Shown one piece after another: positions 8,454 through 16,914 of a DNA stretch of 64,000 nt. The position numbers and the translations under genes are program-made. The stretch is from NCBI GenBank assembly GCA_036154955.1, contig JAYZWL010000135.1:129017-193016 (forward strand), given 5' to 3'. The stretch comes from Albimonas sp036154955. GTDB lineage: Bacteria; Pseudomonadota; Alphaproteobacteria; Rhodobacterales; Rhodobacteraceae. The notes under the pieces were generated by a model, which was given only the letters and a program-made list of their open reading frames with translations, was not told where the DNA came from and searched no databases. Position 1 is the stretch's first letter. Each line of letters begins with the position of its first letter.

Positions 8454-9698
8454 TCAACCGTAGCTGCGCGCGTCCTCGATGACCTTGCCGTCGTTGGGCA
8501 GGCTGCCGGGCGCCACCAGCTCCACCGCGCCCTTGAGCTTGAGCACGGCGACCACGCTGGCGGCGACCGCTTCGGCGAAGCCCTCGCCGGCCTCGGTCTC
8601 CACCAGCACCTTCATCGCGTCCTGCTCGCCGTCCCGGCTCGCCACCACGCGGGCGCGGACGATCTCGGGATGGCGTTTCACCAGATCGGCCACCTGCTCG
8701 GGCCGCACGAACATGCCCTTGATCTTCGCGGTCTGGTCGGCGCGGCCCATCCAGCCCTTGATGCGCATGTTGGTGCGCCCGCAGGGCGAGGCGCCCTCCA
8801 GCACCGCCGACATGTCCCCCGTGGCGAAGCGGATCAGCGGGTAGTCGCGGTTGAGCGTGGTCACCACCACCTCGCCGACCTCGCCCGCCGGGACCGGGTC
8901 GCCGGTGCCGGGGCGCACGATCTCCACGATCACGCCCTCGTCGACGATCATGCCCTCGACCGAGCCATCCGCCGCAGGGCTTTCGTGCGCGATGTTGCCC
9001 AGATCCGCGGTGCCGTAGGACTGGAAGCAGGCGATGCCGCGATCCGCGTATTCGGCGCGCAGCGACGGGAACAGCGCCCCGCCCCCGACCGCAGCCCGCT
9101 TCACGGTGGACAGGTCGAGCCCCATCTCGTCGCCCTTGTCGAGGATGATCTTCAGGAAATCCGGCGTGCCCGCATAGGCGGTCACCCCGCAATCGGCCAT
9201 GGCGCGGGCCTGAAGCTCGGTCTGGCCGGTGCCCGCGGGCAGCACCGAGGCGCCCACCGCCGCGGCGCCGTTCTCGAACATCATGCCGGCGGGCGTCAGG
9301 TGGTAGGAGAAGCAGTTCTGCACCAGGTCCCCCGGCCCGATGCCGATGGCGTTCAGGAACCGCCCGATGCGCCACCAGTCCCGGCTGGCCCCGCCCGGCT
9401 CGTAGATCGGCCCGGGGCTCTGGAACACATGGCGGAAGGCGGTGGGGGCGCCGGCGGCGAAGCCGCCGAAGGGGGGCCGGGCCTTCTGCTTCTCGCCCAG
9501 GTCCGACTTGCGCAGCACCGGCAGCGCGGCCAGCGCGGCGCGCGACGTCACCGCGGCCGGGTCCACCCCCGCCAGATGCGCCGCCATCGCCGGCGCGACG
9601 GCGACGGCATGGGCGATCAGCGCCGGAAGCTCGGCGGCGAGGTCCGCCTCGCGCCGGTCGGCGGAGCGGGTTTCGAGGGCGTCGAAAAATCCGGTCAT
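8454..9698 (-). CDS. Phenylacetate-CoA ligase-like adenylate-forming protein
   Basis: This 414-residue protein belongs to the PaaK-related branch of adenylate-forming enzymes, which activate carboxylic acids to acyl-CoA via acyl-AMP. It keeps YGTADLGNI, the RFATGDMS core motif and GWMGRADQTAKIKGMFVRPEQV, but the usual TSGTTG phosphate-binding loop is replaced by QSPGPIYEPGG (93-103). The start at 9698 is preceded by AGGGAGAG; an upstream in-frame codon was rejected. It is the last gene downstream of the Liv transporter, separated from it by the GNAT gene. The substrate is unknown; activity with this altered loop is uncertain. Confidence 0.78.
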   Translation of the reverse strand: MTGFFDALETRSADRREADLAAELPALIAHAVAVAPAMAAHLAGVDPAAVTSRAALAALPVLRKSDLGEKQKARPPFGGFAAGAPTAFRHVFQSPGPIYEPGGASRDWWRIGRFLNAIGIGPGDLVQNCFSYHLTPAGMMFENGAAAVGASVLPAGTGQTELQARAMADCGVTAYAGTPDFLKIILDKGDEMGLDLSTVKRAAVGGGALFPSLRAEYADRGIACFQSYGTADLGNIAHESPAADGSVEGMIVDEGVIVEIVRPGTGDPVPAGEVGEVVVTTLNRDYPLIRFATGDMSAVLEGASPCGRTNMRIKGWMGRADQTAKIKGMFVRPEQVADLVKRHPEIVRARVVASRDGEQDAMKVLVETEAGEGFAEAVAASVVAVLKLKGAVELVAPGSLPNDGKVIEDARSYG

Positions 9699-9717
9699 GG
9701 CAGGTCTCTCCCTGGAA

Positions 9718-10284
9718 TCACGAGGTCGGGCGCGGCGCATCCGCCCCCCAGGGCGGCGTGAGGCCGAGCGGCCGCTCCATCTGGAACATGTCGTCCTGGG
9801 TCACCCCGTTGCGCGCGAAGCCGAGCCCGAGATAGAGCCGCTCCGCCCGCCGGTTGGCGTTGTTCACGTAGAGGGTCATGCGGGTCGCCCCCGGCGCCGC
9901 AAGCCGCGCCACGGCGGCGGTCAGGCGGATCAGCAGGCGCGACATCCCCGCCCCGCGCCGGGCCGGGTCCATGACCAGAAAGCACAGATGCGCGGCGCCG
10001 GCGTTGTCGCGCAGGCCGAAATGGGCGAAGGGCGCGCCCTCCGCATCCAGCGCGTAGACGAAAAGCAGGCCGGGGCGGACCAGAAGCTCCGCCCATTCGT
10101 CGGGCGCGAAGGGAAAGCGGGCGAGCGGATGGACGCGCAGCATGTCCTCCGCATCCGTGAACCAGCCGGACAGCGGGTCGAGCGCGGGGGGCAGATTGCG
10201 CCGCCAGGAGAGCCCCTCCGCCGCGCCCTCGGCGGGCAGGTCGGGGACGGGAAAGGCGGCGAGGGCGGGAGAGGGCGCGGACAT
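9718..10284 (-). CDS. GNAT-family N-acetyltransferase
   Basis: The 188-residue protein has the GNAT fold signature in its second half: HLCFLVMDPARRGAGMSRLLIRL, with a variant of the acetyl-CoA loop R/Q-x-x-G-x-G/A (RRGAGM), then TLYVNNANRRAERLYLGLGFARNG, the usual motif B. Such enzymes move an acetyl group from acetyl-CoA to an amine. The ATG at 10284 follows a CAGGAG site. It ends 19 bases before the ligase-like gene, so the two are probably cotranscribed. Acceptor unknown. Confidence 0.78.
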   Translation of the reverse strand: MSAPSPALAAFPVPDLPAEGAAEGLSWRRNLPPALDPLSGWFTDAEDMLRVHPLARFPFAPDEWAELLVRPGLLFVYALDAEGAPFAHFGLRDNAGAAHLCFLVMDPARRGAGMSRLLIRLTAAVARLAAPGATRMTLYVNNANRRAERLYLGLGFARNGVTQDDMFQMERPLGLTPPWGADAPRPTS

Positions 10285-10542
10285 GGCCGGGCTCCTGTGA
10301 GGCGCGGGTGGGCCGGCCCGGGCCCGCATATGCGCGGCGGTCCGACGAGGGGCGCGGGGACGGTCTGGCGCGCAGGCGCGCCGCTCGGTCTTTTCCTGTC
10401 AGCCTCGTCGCATCGCGTCGCGCCCGTCCGAAGCCCTCCGCGGCGGGTTCGCCGCGGCCGGGGCCGGGGGCCAGCAAACCGCGCGCGGCCGCCCCCCGTC
10501 AAGCCTGTCGCCGTCAAGCCTGCGACGGCAGGCCCTCGCGCC

Positions 10543-11400
10543 TCAGCTAAGCCAGCGCTTGCGGCGGCGGTAGGAGCGGACGTCGCGGAACGACTTCCGG
10601 CCCTGGTCGGACATGCCGAGATAGAACTCCTTCACGTCCTGGTTCTCGCGCAGGGCCTTGGCCTCGCCGTCCATCACCACCCGGCCGTTTTCGAGGATGT
10701 AGCCGTAATGGGCGTAGCGCAGGGCGACGTTGGTGTTCTGCTCGGCCAGCAGGAAGGTCACGCCCTCCTGCTCGTTCACCGACTTCACGATCTCGAAGAT
10801 CTGCTCCACAAGCTGCGGCGCGAGGCCCATGGACGGCTCGTCCAGCAGGATCGTCTCGGGCCGGGACATCAGCGCCCGGCCGATGGCGCACATCTGCTGC
10901 TCGCCGCCCGAGGTGTAGCCGGCCTGGGAGGTCCGGCGTTCCTTCAGACGGGGGAAATACTCGTAGACCATCTCCAGATCGCGCTTCACCTCGGCGGCGC
11001 TGGAGCGGGTGTAGGCGCCGGTGAGGAGGTTCTCCTCCACCGTCAGATGCTCGAAGCAGTGGCGGCCCTCCATCACCTGGATCAGACCGCGCTTCACGCC
11101 CTCGGCCGGGTCCTGGGCGGAGACGTCGGCGCCGCGATAGAGGATGCGGCCCTTGGTGACCTCGCCCCGCTCCGACTTGAGCAGGCCGGAGATGGCCTTG
11201 AGCGTGGTGGTCTTGCCGGCGCCGTTGCCGCCGAGGATGGCGGTGATGCCGCCCTTGGGCACGGTCAGGCTGACGCCCTTCAGCACAAGAATGACGTGGT
11301 TGTAGATGACCTCGACATTGGAGACCTGAAGCAGCGGCTCGCCCACGGCCGGGTCGGCGGACGGCGTGCGGGGCGGCTCGGCGAGGGCGGCGTCGGTCAT
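10543..11400 (-). CDS. livF: Branched-chain-type ABC transporter, ATP-binding protein (LivF-like)
   Basis: A 285-residue ATPase subunit for a Liv/HAAT-family importer. Walker A is GGNGAGKT (57-64), the signature is TSGGEQQMCAIGRAL and Walker B is ETILLDEPSMGLAP. It has extensions at both ends relative to classical LivF (about 25 residues at the N-terminus, and a basic tail KSFRDVRSYRRRKRW). It is separated from livK by a hairpin at 11481-11507. The extensions and ligase neighbours suggest a substrate other than leucine. Confidence 0.9.
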   Translation of the reverse strand: MTDAALAEPPRTPSADPAVGEPLLQVSNVEVIYNHVILVLKGVSLTVPKGGITAILGGNGAGKTTTLKAISGLLKSERGEVTKGRILYRGADVSAQDPAEGVKRGLIQVMEGRHCFEHLTVEENLLTGAYTRSSAAEVKRDLEMVYEYFPRLKERRTSQAGYTSGGEQQMCAIGRALMSRPETILLDEPSMGLAPQLVEQIFEIVKSVNEQEGVTFLLAEQNTNVALRYAHYGYILENGRVVMDGEAKALRENQDVKEFYLGMSDQGRKSFRDVRSYRRRKRWLS

Positions 11401-11476
11401 CTGGCGTCGAAGTCCCTGTCTGGCCGGGTCGCGGCGCGGGCGCGCGCGGGGTCCGGCGGAAAAGTCCGGGGTCGTG

Positions 11477-11507
11477 GAAAGGGAGGGGGCCGCGCGGGCC
11501 CCCTCCC
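11477..11507 (-). terminator. Hairpin between livK and livF (attenuator-like)
   Basis: A perfect 11-bp stem (11481-11491 with 11497-11507) lies 15 bases after the livK stop and is followed on the minus strand by only TTT. It probably reduces read-through or stabilises the upstream livK message rather than stopping transcription fully. Confidence 0.65.
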
Positions 11508-11522
11508 GGTTCGATCAGGCGA

Positions 11523-12812
11523 TCACTCGCAGGTGCGCGGGGTGATCCCGTTCTCCTGGGCGTAGGCCATCGAGTCCTCCTCGATCAGCGGGCCGACGAT
11601 GTCGTTGTCCGGGCCCATGAAATCGGAGACCAGCACCCACTTCTGCCCCTTGGCGTCCCACTGCTGCATGGCGCCCATATGCGGCGCGCCATGGTCCGCG
11701 CAGGAGTTCTGGAAGGCCGGCGCGAAGCCCGCCAGGCCCAGTTCGGCCCAACGCTCGTCGGTGATGCCCAGCGCCTCGTAGGCGTCGCGCATGGCGGACG
11801 GGGTGATGTCGCCGCCGCCGGTGGTCTTCTGGGCGAGGCGAATGGCCTCGGCCACCACGACGGCCGAGTAGAGGCCGCGGTCATAGCCGACTTCGCCCAC
11901 CTTGGAGCCGTCGCCGGCGGCCATGCCCTTGTCGAGCACGTAGGACTTGATCTCGTCGAAGACCGGGAAGTCCTTGCCCGGCGCGTGCCAGGTCACCGAC
12001 TTGTAGCCGTCGGCGCCCGCGCCCACCGGAACCACGTCGGCCTCGGAGCCCGACCACCAGACGCCCATGAACTTGTCCATGGGGAAGCGGATGTTGGCGG
12101 CCTCCTGAATGGCGACCTGGTTCATCACGCCCCAGCCCCACATGAACACGTAGTCCGGACGCTCGCGCCGGATCTGCAGCCACTGGGACTTCTGCTCCTG
12201 GCCCGGATGGTCCACGGCCAGCTCGGTCAGGGTGTAGCCGTGCTTCTTGGACAGCTCCTGCAGGGTGCGGATCGGCTCCTTGCCATAGGCGGAGTTGTGG
12301 TAGACCAGCGCGATCTTCTTGCCTTCGAGGCTGCCGCCCTCCTGCTCAAGCGCGTACTTGACCATGATCGAGGCCGCGTCCCAGTAGGTGCCCGGGTTGA
12401 TGAACACCCAGGGGAACACCTTGCCGTTCACCGCCGAGGTGCGGCCGTAGGCGACCGAATGCACCGGGATCTGGTCGGCCGAGGCCTTGGGGATCAGCTG
12501 GTAGGTGATGCCGGTGGACTGCGGGATGTAGACCAGCGAGCCTTCGCCCTTGGTCGCCTCGTAGCACTCCACGCCCTTCTGCGTGTTGTAGCCCGTCTCG
12601 CATTCCAGGACGTTGACCTTGACGCCGCCGATGCCGCCGTCGCGCTCGTTGAGCAGGGTCATGTAGTCCGAGAAGCCGTCGGCATAGGGAATGCCGGACG
12701 GGGCGTAGGCGCCCGTGCGGTAGCTGAGCAGCGGGATGGTCAGGTCCGCGAGCGCGGGGCCCGCCGTCATCACGGCGGCCGCGGCGAACGCGGCGACGTT
12801 GGACAGTTTCAT
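11523..12812 (-). CDS. livK: Branched-chain-type ABC transporter, periplasmic substrate-binding protein
   Basis: This 429-residue protein has a signal peptide (cleavage near PALA/D, 22/23) and the periplasmic-binding-protein fold of the Liv/urea/amide family, with ITYQLIPKASADQIPVHS and ALVYHNSAYGKEPI. It is about 50 residues longer than classical LivK. The gene lies between livM and livF in one operon. The ligand cannot be read from the sequence; context points to a carboxylic acid that the flanking ligases could activate. Confidence 0.88.
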   Translation of the reverse strand: MKLSNVAAFAAAAVMTAGPALADLTIPLLSYRTGAYAPSGIPYADGFSDYMTLLNERDGGIGGVKVNVLECETGYNTQKGVECYEATKGEGSLVYIPQSTGITYQLIPKASADQIPVHSVAYGRTSAVNGKVFPWVFINPGTYWDAASIMVKYALEQEGGSLEGKKIALVYHNSAYGKEPIRTLQELSKKHGYTLTELAVDHPGQEQKSQWLQIRRERPDYVFMWGWGVMNQVAIQEAANIRFPMDKFMGVWWSGSEADVVPVGAGADGYKSVTWHAPGKDFPVFDEIKSYVLDKGMAAGDGSKVGEVGYDRGLYSAVVVAEAIRLAQKTTGGGDITPSAMRDAYEALGITDERWAELGLAGFAPAFQNSCADHGAPHMGAMQQWDAKGQKWVLVSDFMGPDNDIVGPLIEEDSMAYAQENGITPRTCE

Positions 12813-12945
12813 TTCAAGCCTCCCTTGAAGTCGTCCGAATTCGGGTCTCGGGTCCCGGTTGGCTCCGGGATCGGTGTGGTTGGGTCATCGGCCGGCGCCT
12901 CTCCCCGGGCGCGGGCCCCGCCTTTGTCTCGCGGACCGTCCCGCC

Positions 12946-14022
12946 TCAGTGCGGGAAGGGCCAGAGCCGCAGCTTCTCCTTCATCAGCCGGGCGAGCTGG
13001 GCCAGGCCGTGCGGCTCCAGGATCAGGAACACGATGATCAGGCCGCCGACGATGATGAACTCGAAATGGGTGGCGAGGGTGGTGTCCCAGCCCAGCGCGC
13101 CGACCATGACGTTCTTCAGCAGGACCGGCAGCATGATCATGAAGGCGGCGCCGGCGAAACAGCCGAAGATCGACCCCAGACCGCCGATGATGATCATGAA
13201 CAGCACCAGAAAGCTCTGCTGGATGCCGAAGGCCTCGGTCGGCTCGGCCGCGCCGAGATAGACCGAGAAGAACAGCGCCCCCGCCACGCCGACGTAGAAC
13301 GAGCTGACCGCGAAGGCGATGAGCTTGGTCTTGAGCGGATGGACGCCGATGATCTCGGCCGCGATGTCCATGTCGCGGATCGCCATCCACTGCCGCCCGA
13401 CCTTGCCGCGGGTCAGGTTGCGCATCAGCCAGGCCAGCAGCACCACGAAGGCGAGGCAGAACAGGTAGGACGCCCAGGCCGGGACCGACGGCCCGGTGAC
13501 GGCGATGCCGAACACCGTGCGCTCGGGCGCGGTGATCTGGCCGGTGGCCGAATGGTTGAAGAACCACGGCACCTTGTTGAACAGCCACACCAGGAAGAAC
13601 TGCGCCGCCAGCGTCGCCACCGCCAGATAGAACCCCTTGATGCGCAGGGACGGCAGCCCGAAGGCCGCGCCCACCAGCGCCGTGACCCCGCCCGACAGCA
13701 GCACCACGAAGAAGATGTTGAGCTCGGGGAAGGCGGTCATCAGCTTGTAGGAGGCGTAGGCTCCCACCGCCATGAACCCACCGGTGCCGAGCGACACCTG
13801 CCCGCAATAGCCGGTCAGGATGTTCAGCCCCATCGCGGCGATGGAGAACACCAGGAACGGCACCATGATCGACTTGGCCCAGTAGCTGTCGATCACCAGC
13901 GGCACCAGCACCGCCGCGACCAGCAGGATCGCGTAGTAACGCCAGCGGTCGAAGGCGATGGGGAAGGTCTGGGCGTCGTCGGCGTAGGACGTCTTGAAGT
14001 CGCCGGCCTCACGGTAAAGCAT
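12946..14022 (-). CDS. livM: Branched-chain-type ABC transporter permease LivM
   Basis: A 358-residue inner-membrane permease with about nine helices. The family motif GYCGQVSLGTGGFMAVGAYA lies near residues 70-90, followed by GLPSLRIKGFYLAVATLAAQ. A cytosolic N-terminus of about 25 residues precedes the first helix. It starts 3 bases after the livH stop, implying translational coupling. Confidence 0.92.
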   Translation of the reverse strand: MLYREAGDFKTSYADDAQTFPIAFDRWRYYAILLVAAVLVPLVIDSYWAKSIMVPFLVFSIAAMGLNILTGYCGQVSLGTGGFMAVGAYASYKLMTAFPELNIFFVVLLSGGVTALVGAAFGLPSLRIKGFYLAVATLAAQFFLVWLFNKVPWFFNHSATGQITAPERTVFGIAVTGPSVPAWASYLFCLAFVVLLAWLMRNLTRGKVGRQWMAIRDMDIAAEIIGVHPLKTKLIAFAVSSFYVGVAGALFFSVYLGAAEPTEAFGIQQSFLVLFMIIIGGLGSIFGCFAGAAFMIMLPVLLKNVMVGALGWDTTLATHFEFIIVGGLIIVFLILEPHGLAQLARLMKEKLRLWPFPH

Positions 14023-14025
14023 CGG

Positions 14026-15027
14026 TCAGACCCTCTCGATTATCTTGTCGCCGAACAGGCCCTGCGGCCGGAACACGAGGAAGATGAGCGCCAGCACGTA
14101 GGCGAACCAGTTCTCGGTCGCGCCGCCGACCATCGGACCCACGTAGAATTCGAACAGCTTCTCGCCCACGCCGATCAGCAGCCCGCCGACGATGGCGCCG
14201 GGGATCGAGGTGAAGCCGCCCAGCATCAGCACCGGCAGCGCCTTGAGCGCGATCAGCGACAGCGAGAACTGCACGCCCGATTTCGCCCCCCACATGGAGC
14301 CCGCGACCAGCGCGACGAAGCCGGCGATGGCCCAGGTCACCACCCAGATGTAGCGCAGCGAGATCCCGACCGAGAGCGCGGCCTGGTGGTCGTCGGCCAC
14401 CGCGCGCAGCGCCCGCCCGGTCTTGGTGTATTGCGAGAACACGGTCAGCGCGATCACCAGCAGCACCGCGACGCCCGCCGCGATCACGTCGAGCACGTCG
14501 ATATACATGCCCCAATAATCCGCGCCCTCGGCCGCCCAGCCCTGCGTGACCTCCTCGAACCAGAAGGACCCGCCCTGCGGCAGCCCCAGGTCCATGGTCT
14601 TGATGTCCGAGCCCCACATCATGTCCCCGAAGCCTTCGAGGAAATAGGCCAGTCCGATGGTGGCCATGAACAAGATGATCGGCTCCTGGTTGACCAGATG
14701 CTTGAGGATCAGCCGTTCCACGATGATGGCGAACAGCACCATGACGCCGAGCGCGAAGATCGTCGCGAGGATCGCCGGCATGGTGAAGCCGAACGTGTGC
14801 AGGTCGGTGCCGAACACCGCGTTGATCAGCTCCGCGAACGGGATCTGCCCGTTCTGGAAGCCGACCAAGGTCAGCGCGGCGAAGAGCGACATCACGCCCT
14901 GCGCGTAGTTGAAGATGCCCGAGGCCTTGAAGATCAGAACGAAGCCCAGCGCGACCAGCGAATATAGCACGCCGGTCATCAGGCCGTTCAGGATCACCTC
15001 GATGGTGTTGAGCAGTCCGACGCCCAT
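14026..15027 (-). CDS. livH: Branched-chain-type ABC transporter permease LivH
   Basis: The 333-residue permease has the LivH-type beginning LNGLMTGVLYSLVALGFVLIFKASGIFNYAQGVM and the cytosolic loop FSQYTKTGRALRAVADDHQAALSVGI, which couples to the ATPases. About 8 helices are apparent. An insert of roughly 40 residues around EGFGDMMWGSDIKTMD is longer than in the leucine transporters. It is 41 bases downstream of livG. Confidence 0.92.
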   Translation of the reverse strand: MGVGLLNTIEVILNGLMTGVLYSLVALGFVLIFKASGIFNYAQGVMSLFAALTLVGFQNGQIPFAELINAVFGTDLHTFGFTMPAILATIFALGVMVLFAIIVERLILKHLVNQEPIILFMATIGLAYFLEGFGDMMWGSDIKTMDLGLPQGGSFWFEEVTQGWAAEGADYWGMYIDVLDVIAAGVAVLLVIALTVFSQYTKTGRALRAVADDHQAALSVGISLRYIWVVTWAIAGFVALVAGSMWGAKSGVQFSLSLIALKALPVLMLGGFTSIPGAIVGGLLIGVGEKLFEFYVGPMVGGATENWFAYVLALIFLVFRPQGLFGDKIIERV

Positions 15028-15068
15028 GCCGCGGTCCCCTCCCTGTCAGGATCGCGTTGAAAGGAAGA

Positions 15069-15926
15069 TCAGTCGTGCGACACGCCCAGATAGGCGTCGA
15101 TCACGTCCTGGTTGGAGCGCACTTCGTCGGGGGTCCCGTCCCCGATCTTGCGCCCGTAATCGAGCACCACCACCCGGTCGGCGATGTCCATGACCACTCC
15201 CATGTCATGTTCGATCAGCGCGATGGTGGTGCCGAATTCGTCGTTCACGTCGAGAATGAAGCGGCACATGTCCTCCTTCTCCTCGACGTTCATGCCGGCC
15301 ATCGGCTCGTCCAGCAGCAGGAGCTTGGGCTCCGCCGCCAGCGCCCGGCCGAGCTCCACCCGCTTCTGCAGCCCGTAGGGCAGACGGCCCACGGGGGTCT
15401 TGCGGATGGCCTGGATCTCCAGGAAGTCGATGATCTCCTCGACCCGGCGGCGATGCTCGACCTCCTCGCGCTCCGCCCCGCCCTTCCACAGCGTGTGCTG
15501 CCAGAAGTTGGTCTTCATCAGGGTCATGCGGCCGGTCATGATGTTGTCGAGCGTCGACATGCCCTTGAACAGCGCGATGTTCTGGAAGGTGCGCGCGATG
15601 CCCTGATGGGCGATCTCGTGCGGGCGCATCGGGCCGCGCTTCTCCCCGCGGAACCAGATCTCGCCTTCCTGCGGGTGGTAGAACCCGTTGATGACGTTGA
15701 GCATCGAGGACTTGCCCGCGCCGTTCGGGCCGATGATGGCGCGGATCTCGTGTTCCCGGATGTCGAAGGAGATGTCCTTGATCGCGGTCACGCCGCCGAA
15801 GCGGAGCGTGATGTTCTTCATCTCCATCACCACGTCGCCGATGCGGCGCGGATCGATGCCGTGAGCCTCTTCCTGCGCGGCGTAGGACGCGTCGTCCCTC
15901 GCGGCTTCGGCGGCTTGAATGCTCAT
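15069..15926 (-). CDS. livG: Branched-chain-type ABC transporter, ATP-binding protein (LivG-like)
   Basis: The 285-residue ATPase has Walker A GPNGAGKS (66-73), the signature LPYGLQKRVELGRAL in place of LSGGQ (as often in LivG) and Walker B KLLLLDEPMAGMN. The N-terminal 35 residues are an acidic extension before the ATPase domain. It is the first transporter gene of the block and follows the exported orphan protein gene by 48 bases. Confidence 0.92.
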   Translation of the reverse strand: MSIQAAEAARDDASYAAQEEAHGIDPRRIGDVVMEMKNITLRFGGVTAIKDISFDIREHEIRAIIGPNGAGKSSMLNVINGFYHPQEGEIWFRGEKRGPMRPHEIAHQGIARTFQNIALFKGMSTLDNIMTGRMTLMKTNFWQHTLWKGGAEREEVEHRRRVEEIIDFLEIQAIRKTPVGRLPYGLQKRVELGRALAAEPKLLLLDEPMAGMNVEEKEDMCRFILDVNDEFGTTIALIEHDMGVVMDIADRVVVLDYGRKIGDGTPDEVRSNQDVIDAYLGVSHD

Positions 15927-15974
15927 GCGTCCTCCCCCTGGCGCCCGCGCGGACGGCGGGCGCCGGCGCTTGCG

Positions 15975-16604
15975 TCAACTCTCATTCAGGCATTCCCCCA
16001 CGCCGACCGGCTCCTCGACCGCGGCGAAGAAAACGAAGCTGTCGTTCTGGCCGATCTCCATGACGATGGAGACCTGCACGCCCGGGCGCACTTCCGACCG
16101 GGTCTTGATCTTGCGCGCGTAGACGCGCGGGCCGAACTGGCAGTCGATGTCGCGGAACTGCCGGTTGGAGACGTTGTTGGCGATCCAGCTTTCGAACTTG
16201 TCGCGAAGCTGGGTGATGTTGAAGTTGACCGAGGTCCAGATCTCGTCCGGGTAGCCGATGCGGCAGCCGCGGAACGACTCGCCGTCGATCTGCACGGTCA
16301 TCGGGATGACCCGGATCCAGCCGGCGGGGCTGGTCCACACGTCGCCGCCGGAGCGGATGTCGATGCGGTTCGCCTCCAGCGTCGACAGCTTGGTCAGCCC
16401 GCTGGTGACCAGCGGCTGGCCGTTCATCACCGGGGTCGTGCAGCGGTCCATGGCGTAGTTGAACCACTCGTCCTCCACATAGCCGGCGCGGGCGGAGCCG
16501 GGGGCGAGGATCGCCGCGGCGGCGCAAAGCGCGAGCAGCGCCGGCGCGACGACGCGCGCAAGCCGGGAGCGGAAGGCGGGAACGGAAACGGAAAGCGGCA
16601 TCAC
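15975..16604 (-). CDS. Exported protein of unknown function in the Liv cluster
   Basis: I do not recognise this 209-residue protein. It has a clear signal peptide, cleaved near SARA/GYV (about residue 40), then a soluble domain with four cysteines that could form two disulphides in the periplasm. Tryptophans and conserved-looking stretches (EDEWFNYAMDRC, GWIRVIPMTVQIDGE) suggest a folded domain rather than a chance frame. It lies between the acyl-CoA ligase gene and livG on the same strand. An auxiliary role in ligand capture is possible but unproven. Confidence 0.7.
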   Translation of the reverse strand: MMPLSVSVPAFRSRLARVVAPALLALCAAAAILAPGSARAGYVEDEWFNYAMDRCTTPVMNGQPLVTSGLTKLSTLEANRIDIRSGGDVWTSPAGWIRVIPMTVQIDGESFRGCRIGYPDEIWTSVNFNITQLRDKFESWIANNVSNRQFRDIDCQFGPRVYARKIKTRSEVRPGVQVSIVMEIGQNDSFVFFAAVEEPVGVGECLNES

Positions 16605-16914
16605 GATACTCCGAGGCCAGCGGCCGCCGCCGCCAGGGACGGGACCGCGAAGAACGCCGCCGACCCCGCGCGGCCCCGCCCCCTTCCCGCCGCCGGAACG
16701 GCGGGGACAGGGGCGCGGCGCCGCGGCGGCGTCGGCTTCACACTTGCAGAATACCGGATGCGACGGCCGGGATGAACCGGATTTTCAGCGAACCGGGCGC
16801 ATGCCGGGAGGCGGCGGCCGCCGCGGAAGGCGACGCCGACGGCCGGCGCGCCCGCGCGCGGAACGGCGTCGCCGCCCTGCCCGGGCGCGGCGGCCATGAC
16901 GGCGGCGGCGTGGC
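16605..16914. other. 310-base gap between the ligase gene and the exported-protein gene
   Basis: No gene is apparent. The part next to the ligase stop is GC-rich and of low complexity; a candidate promoter for the exported protein and the transporter lies at 16748-16776. Confidence 0.5.
16748..16776 (-). promoter_or_regulatory. Candidate promoter for the exported protein and liv genes
   Basis: On the minus strand, TTCATC (16771-16776) and TATTCT (16748-16753) are 17 bases apart in a GC-rich setting. The -35 box is weak. If used, the transporter operon would be expressed independently of the ligase gene. Confidence 0.4.
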
